This document shows positions 60,767 through 64,000 of a DNA stretch of 64,000 nucleotides, piece after piece. Position numbers and translations under genes: made by a program. This stretch comes from CAZIXN01 sp039180415 (lineage in GTDB: Bacteria; Planctomycetota; Phycisphaerae; Phycisphaerales; Phycisphaeraceae). The stretch is from the NCBI GenBank assembly GCA_039180415.1, contig JBCDDH010000004.1, forward strand, positions 12,846 through 76,845, read 5' to 3'. How positions within the stretch are numbered: the first letter of the stretch is position 1; each line of letters starts with the position of its first letter. The notes beneath the pieces are model-generated. The model saw only the letters and a list, made by a program, of their open reading frames with translations. It searched no databases and was not told the origin of the DNA.

Positions 60767-61489
60767 TTAAGCCCCGGCGAACTGGGCGGCGACGGCTTTG
60801 GGGTCGCTGGCCCAGCCGGCCTGGATCTGCTCGGCGAAGGGGTCGGGGTAGATGTCGGTTAGGCCGGCCTCGACGCCGCTGAGGATGTCGCGGGCCACGT
60901 CGATCGGCGGGGTCTTGTCCATCGGCACGTCCTTGGCCATGTCGGTGTCGACCGGGCCGGGGAACACGCCGTGGACCGAGACGCCTTCCTTGGCGAAGTC
61001 GGCCCGCATCGACTCGGTGACCGAGTAGGCGATCGCCTTGGACGCCGAGTAGTGGCCGATGCCGGGCATCGGGGCCAGCGCGACGACCGAGAGCAGGTTC
61101 ACGACGCCGCCTTTGGCCTGAGCGAGCGCGGGCTTGAACGCGCGGGTCACGCGGAGCAGGCCATAGAGGTTCACATCGAGCTGGCCGGCAAGGCTATCGA
61201 GGTCGGCATCGAGCACACCGCCGAAGTCCATCGTGCCCGCGTTGTTGATCAGCAGCTCGACGTCCTCGGCCTTCGCGGCGGCGGCGGCGACCTGTTCGGG
61301 CTTCGTGACGTCCAACTCGAGCGCGACCACGCGCTGAGGGTCGAGGGCGACCACGTCGTCGAGCGACGAAAGCTGCCGGGCGGCGGCGTAGACCTTGCCG
61401 GCTCCACGGTCGAGCAGCGTTTCGACGAGGGCGTGGCCGATGCCCCGGTTGGCCCCGGTGACCAGGGCGGTGGTTCCTTGAATCTTCAT
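60767..61489 (-). CDS. Short-chain dehydrogenase/reductase under TetR control
   Basis: 240 residues. SDR motifs: ALVTGANRGIGHAL (8-21), NNAGT (81-85), catalytic Ser in LLSVVAL, GHYSASKAIAY (Tyr-x3-Lys) and VFPGPVDTDMA. AAGGAAA precedes the ATG at 61489. It is divergent from a TetR gene; the shared 140-base gap holds a near-perfect inverted repeat. This layout usually means that the regulator controls the enzyme, whose substrate or a related compound would be the inducer. Confidence 0.93.
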   Translation of the reverse strand: MKIQGTTALVTGANRGIGHALVETLLDRGAGKVYAAARQLSSLDDVVALDPQRVVALELDVTKPEQVAAAAAKAEDVELLINNAGTMDFGGVLDADLDSLAGQLDVNLYGLLRVTRAFKPALAQAKGGVVNLLSVVALAPMPGIGHYSASKAIAYSVTESMRADFAKEGVSVHGVFPGPVDTDMAKDVPMDKTPPIDVARDILSGVEAGLTDIYPDPFAEQIQAGWASDPKAVAAQFAGA

Positions 61490-61569
61490 CGTGCATTTCC
61501 TTTCGAGGGGAGGACGGAACGCCGAGCCGCGAACGGTTCACGGGCTCGACGGGCGAATATTAGAATGAT

Positions 61570-61609
61570 CACTCAATAAATCAAGCATGTTTCTTTGATT
61601 TTTTGAGTG
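61570..61609. promoter_or_regulatory. Inverted-repeat operator between SDR and tetR
   Basis: Two 15-base half sites (61570-61584 and 61595-61609) in inverted orientation with a single mismatch (CACTCAATAAATCAA against CACTCAAAAAATCAA), 10-base centre. They lie in the only AT-rich part of the divergent promoter. Confidence 0.75.
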
Positions 61610-61616
61610 CTTACCC

Positions 61617-61622
61617 TAAAAT
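61617..61622 (+). promoter_or_regulatory. -10-like box (TAAAAT) of tetR gene
   Basis: TAAAAT, 7 bases before the ATG at 61630. The matching -35 position falls within the right half of the operator, consistent with autorepression. Confidence 0.5.
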
Positions 61623-61629
61623 TCGATCG

Positions 61630-62229
61630 ATGCCCCGCGGACGCCCCCCAAAATTCGACGAACAGCAGGTGCTGGACACCGCCGCGGCCATGTTTAAGCG
61701 AGACGGGTACGACGCCGTGAGCGTGGCGGACCTGTCCAAAGAGACGGGGATGGCGATGCAGAGCCTGTATCACCGCTTCGGCGACAAGGCGGGGCTGTAT
61801 CGCGAAGCGTTAAACCGGTACGGGCGGACGGCCAACGACCCGCAGATCGAAGCCTTGTTGAACGAGCCGGACGCGGCGGCGGCGCTGCGGAACTTCGTAC
61901 GAGCCTGGCGGCGGCACGCCGGGGCGGACGCGTCGGGCGGGTGCCTTTTCACCCAGGCGATGGCGGGGGCGGACCCGTCGCGCGGGCTGGGAGAGCTCGA
62001 GGTGACCTGTGCTTTCACGGACCGATTGCGCAAGGCCCTGCGCAAGCGGGTGGCCGAGGCGCAGGCGGCGGGGGATGTGCCGGCGGGCTCCCCGGGGGCC
62101 GGGCCGGGCGAGGTGGCAGACGGGTTGATGACGCTGGCCTTCGGGGTGGCGGTGATCGGCCGGGGGGGGATGCCGGCAGCGATGGTGGACCACGCGGTGC
62201 GGGCCGGGCTCCGGCTCTTGGGGGAGTGA
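61630..62229 (+). CDS. TetR-family transcriptional regulator
   Basis: 199 residues. N-terminal basic arm MPRGRPPKFDEQQVLD, HTH with AMFKRDGYDAVSVADLSKET and MAMQSLYHRFGDKAGLYREAL. The C-terminal domain has GGCLFTQAMAGADPSRG, similar in position to the Cys-containing segment of the other TetR here (53019-53591). ATG at 61630 is preferred to the TTG at 61603 because the latter lies inside the operator. Predicted to regulate the divergent SDR gene (60767-61489) and itself. Confidence 0.93.
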   Translation: MPRGRPPKFDEQQVLDTAAAMFKRDGYDAVSVADLSKETGMAMQSLYHRFGDKAGLYREALNRYGRTANDPQIEALLNEPDAAAALRNFVRAWRRHAGADASGGCLFTQAMAGADPSRGLGELEVTCAFTDRLRKALRKRVAEAQAAGDVPAGSPGAGPGEVADGLMTLAFGVAVIGRGGMPAAMVDHAVRAGLRLLGE

Positions 62230-62263
62230 CGGAGCCGGCCGCGGTCTTTGGTTTTCAGATGCG

Positions 62264-62269
62264 TAGGCT
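62264..62269 (+). promoter_or_regulatory. -10-like box (TAGGCT) of ygfZ
   Basis: TAGGCT, 6 bases before the ATG at 62276; probable leaderless start. Confidence 0.45.
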
Positions 62270-62275
62270 GGTGGA

Positions 62276-63490
62276 ATGCTGAGTGACGCATTGAAGACAC
62301 GGATGGAGGCGGCGGGGGCGGATTGGATGAGCTTCGGGCCAGCCGTACGAGAGAACGCGGGGGGGACGGAGGTGCAGGTCGAGGCCGCGGAAGACTTCGG
62401 TCAGTTCGAGGCGGAGTACGCGGCCATCCGACGGAACGTCGGGGTCATGCACCTGCCCTGGCGGCGGGTGATCCCGGTCACGGGGCGAGATGTTTCGACG
62501 TTCCTGCACGCGCTGCTGACGCAGGACGTAAAGAGCACGGCCGGGGGCGGGACGCGGCCGGCGCTGCTGCTGGATGCCAAGGGACACGTCCTGGCCGACC
62601 TGTTGGTGCATCGCGGGGACGCGGAGACGTGGCTGGACTTGGATGTTTTCGACGCGTTGGCGGTGCGCGAAGCGTTGGAGGCGAAGCTGTTCGCGGAAGA
62701 CGTTCGGTTCGGGCAAACCGACCGCGTTTGCTTCGCGGTGCTCGGCCCCGCCTGTTTTGCGTTGATCGAGGCGTTGCGTGTCGAAGAAGCCGAACCGGGA
62801 CATCCGCCGCTGACCGAGACGGGCGTGCATCAGGTCGTGTCGCTCGGCGTCGCCGACGAAGGCCCGGCGTTGGCTGCGTCCGTGTTCCGTCACGACGACG
62901 CGGGGGTGCCGGGGCTGCGGGTGTGGGTGCCCGGCGAACACGCCGCAGCAGCATACGCGGCGTTGCTGGACGCGGCGGGCTTTCTTTCTCAGGACCCGAC
63001 GGAAGCCCCCGAGGCGTTCGCGGCGCGTCGGCGGGAGTCACTGCGCGGTCGGCCGGTGGGCTGGTCGGCGTACAACACGGCGCGGATCGAAGCGGGCACG
63101 CCGCTGTTCCACGTCGATTTCGGCCCGACCAATCTGCCCGCGGAAGCCGGCCTGGTCGAAACCCACGTGAGCTTCACCAAGGGCTGCTACCCGGGCCAGG
63201 AAGCGGTCGCCCGGATGAAGAACCTGGGCCATCCCAAGAAGCTGCTCGTGTCCCTGGAAGTGGGAAGCGAAGGCGTGCCGGTGGCGGGGACCGAGGTGTT
63301 CGACGCCGAAGACCCCGGTCGGGTCGTGGGCGCGGTGACGAGCAGCGCCGCGTCTCCGCTGCGCGGGCAAAAAGCCTTAGCGATCGCGATGGTGCGTTGG
63401 GGCAAGCACGAAGCGGGCACGGCGGTGCGGGTCGCCGCGGGCGGAAGCCTGGTGGAAGCGCGGGTCGCGCCGCTGGGCGACCAAACCTGA
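62276..63490 (+). CDS. ygfZ: Folate-binding Fe-S cluster assembly protein YgfZ-like
   Basis: 404 residues. Related to the glycine-cleavage T protein. The diagnostic YgfZ motif KGCYPGQE is at about 302-309, with the conserved Cys; DVSTFLHALLTQDVKS (about 73-88) belongs to the folate-binding domain. YgfZ uses tetrahydrofolate and is needed for the activity of certain Fe-S enzymes such as MiaB. The family name is firm, the exact target not. It has a separate -10-like box and is followed by uvrB 25 bases later, which has its own box. Confidence 0.9.
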   Translation: MLSDALKTRMEAAGADWMSFGPAVRENAGGTEVQVEAAEDFGQFEAEYAAIRRNVGVMHLPWRRVIPVTGRDVSTFLHALLTQDVKSTAGGGTRPALLLDAKGHVLADLLVHRGDAETWLDLDVFDALAVREALEAKLFAEDVRFGQTDRVCFAVLGPACFALIEALRVEEAEPGHPPLTETGVHQVVSLGVADEGPALAASVFRHDDAGVPGLRVWVPGEHAAAAYAALLDAAGFLSQDPTEAPEAFAARRRESLRGRPVGWSAYNTARIEAGTPLFHVDFGPTNLPAEAGLVETHVSFTKGCYPGQEAVARMKNLGHPKKLLVSLEVGSEGVPVAGTEVFDAEDPGRVVGAVTSSAASPLRGQKALAIAMVRWGKHEAGTAVRVAAGGSLVEARVAPLGDQT

Positions 63491-63503
63491 AACGCCACCC
63501 GCG

Positions 63504-63509
63504 TACGCT
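63504..63509 (+). promoter_or_regulatory. -10-like box (TACGCT) of uvrB
   Basis: TACGCT, 6 bases before the ATG at 63516. Confidence 0.45.
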
Positions 63510-63515
63510 TGGTGT

Positions 63516-64000
63516 ATGTCTCCGAGCACCGACCCGACCGCCGAAAAGTCTCAGCCGTTCCGGCTGCACAGTGAGTTCCAGCCGATGGGCGACCAGCCCG
63601 CGGCGATCGAAGGGCTCGTCGAGCGCTTCCGCGCCGGGCAGAAATACGCCACCCTGCTCGGCGCCACCGGAACGGGCAAGACCTTCACGATGGCCCACAC
63701 CATCGCCCGGCTCAACCGCCCCACCCTGATCATCTCCCACAACAAAACCCTCGCCGCCCAGCTCTACGAAGAGATGAAGGAGCTCTTCCCGGACAACGCG
63801 GTGAGTTACTTCGTCTCGTACTACGACTACTACCAGCCCGAAGCGTATATCCCGCAACGCGACATCTACATCGAGAAAGACTCGTCGCGCAACGACGACC
63901 TGGACCGCCTGCGCCTCGCCGCAACCTCGGCCCTGGTGTCGCGCAACGACGTGATCGTGGTCGCGTCCGTCTCGTGCATCTTCGGCCTGGGCTCGCCCGA
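63516..64000 (+). CDS. uvrB: Excinuclease ABC subunit B, N-terminal part (runs off window end)
   Basis: The first 161 residues are present. FQPMGDQPAAIEGLVE (21-36), Walker A GATGTGKTFT (49-58), ISHNKTLAAQLYEE (about 74-87) and the beta-hairpin YYDYYQPEAYIPQRD (about 103-117) are unmistakable UvrB. It scans and verifies DNA damage handed over by UvrA in nucleotide-excision repair. The 5' end is preceded by a leaderless-type -10-like box. The rest of the roughly 670-residue protein lies beyond 64000. Confidence 0.98.
   Translation, partial: MSPSTDPTAEKSQPFRLHSEFQPMGDQPAAIEGLVERFRAGQKYATLLGATGTGKTFTMAHTIARLNRPTLIISHNKTLAAQLYEEMKELFPDNAVSYFVSYYDYYQPEAYIPQRDIYIEKDSSRNDDLDRLRLAATSALVSRNDVIVVASVSCIFGLGSP

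Noticed and set aside
61603..61629. Nine-codon N-terminal extension of the TetR protein from a TTG
   Set aside because: The TTG lies inside the inverted-repeat operator, and the ATG at 61630 has a -10-like box 7 bases upstream.

Overview
The window looks like chromosome of a high-GC planctomycete, most likely of the class Phycisphaerae. This is an inference from very high GC, a full set of housekeeping genes for a heterotroph, a secreted sulfatase/glycosidase-type accessory complement, a capsule or exopolysaccharide cluster with a sulfotransferase, and many genes without Shine-Dalgarno sequences. I saw no rRNA, tRNA, CRISPR array, transposase or integrase.

Layout. 1-3.2 kb: 5' part of malate dehydrogenase (minus), a possible 35-residue membrane peptide, and a large exported protein of unknown role. 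3.2-6.3 kb (minus): a MurJ lipid II flippase fused to an N-terminal VanZ domain, overlapping a family 2 glycosyltransferase. 6.4-16.3 kb (plus): a tightly packed surface-glycan cluster (four glycosyltransferases, WcaF-type acetyltransferase, methyltransferase, O-antigen ligase/polymerase, Wzx-type flippase, PAPS-dependent sulfotransferase), with many ATGA/GTGA stop-start overlaps. 16.3-22.5 kb: a membrane-anchored protein with a long disordered linker, a YhaM-like HD exoribonuclease, a small envelope operon ending in a PqiA-like protein, and a Coa1-like protein. 22.6-37 kb: mainly housekeeping (TypA/BipA, TrmH-family methyltransferase, glycogen debranching enzyme, DAHP synthase, GlpD, GuaA, CysC, Apt) plus two secreted Cys-rich small proteins, one metallothionein-like, and a DoxX/SnoaL pair. 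37-51.3 kb: MurA, a secreted protein flanked by a relic copy of the murA 3' end, Nif3-like protein, PEP carboxykinase, an outer-membrane barrel candidate, a sulfatase, Pgk, an aldo/keto reductase and an MscS channel. 51.3-62.2 kb: an accessory region with a frameshifted lipoprotein, a self-regulated operon (exported rhodanese-methyltransferase fusion, TetR, amino-acid permease), GH43, royal-jelly-like protein, isochorismatase-like hydrolase, three short-chain dehydrogenases and a second TetR with an inverted-repeat operator. 62.3-64 kb: YgfZ-like folate protein and the start of UvrB.

How they fit together. CysC makes PAPS, which the sulfotransferase in the glycan cluster would use. MurA makes an early peptidoglycan precursor and the VanZ-MurJ fusion would flip the lipid-linked product. 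PckA, Mdh, Pgk, GlpD and the debranching enzyme cover central carbon and glycogen use.

The most striking window-wide pattern is about 20 genes with a -10-like box (mostly TANNNT) only 5-9 bases, usually 6, before the start codon. This is what leaderless mRNAs look like, and it decides several start codons here. Other observations worth checking are the murA 3'-end duplication, the single-base frameshift in apt, the VanZ-MurJ fusion, the metallothionein-like secreted peptide, and the two TetR operators.
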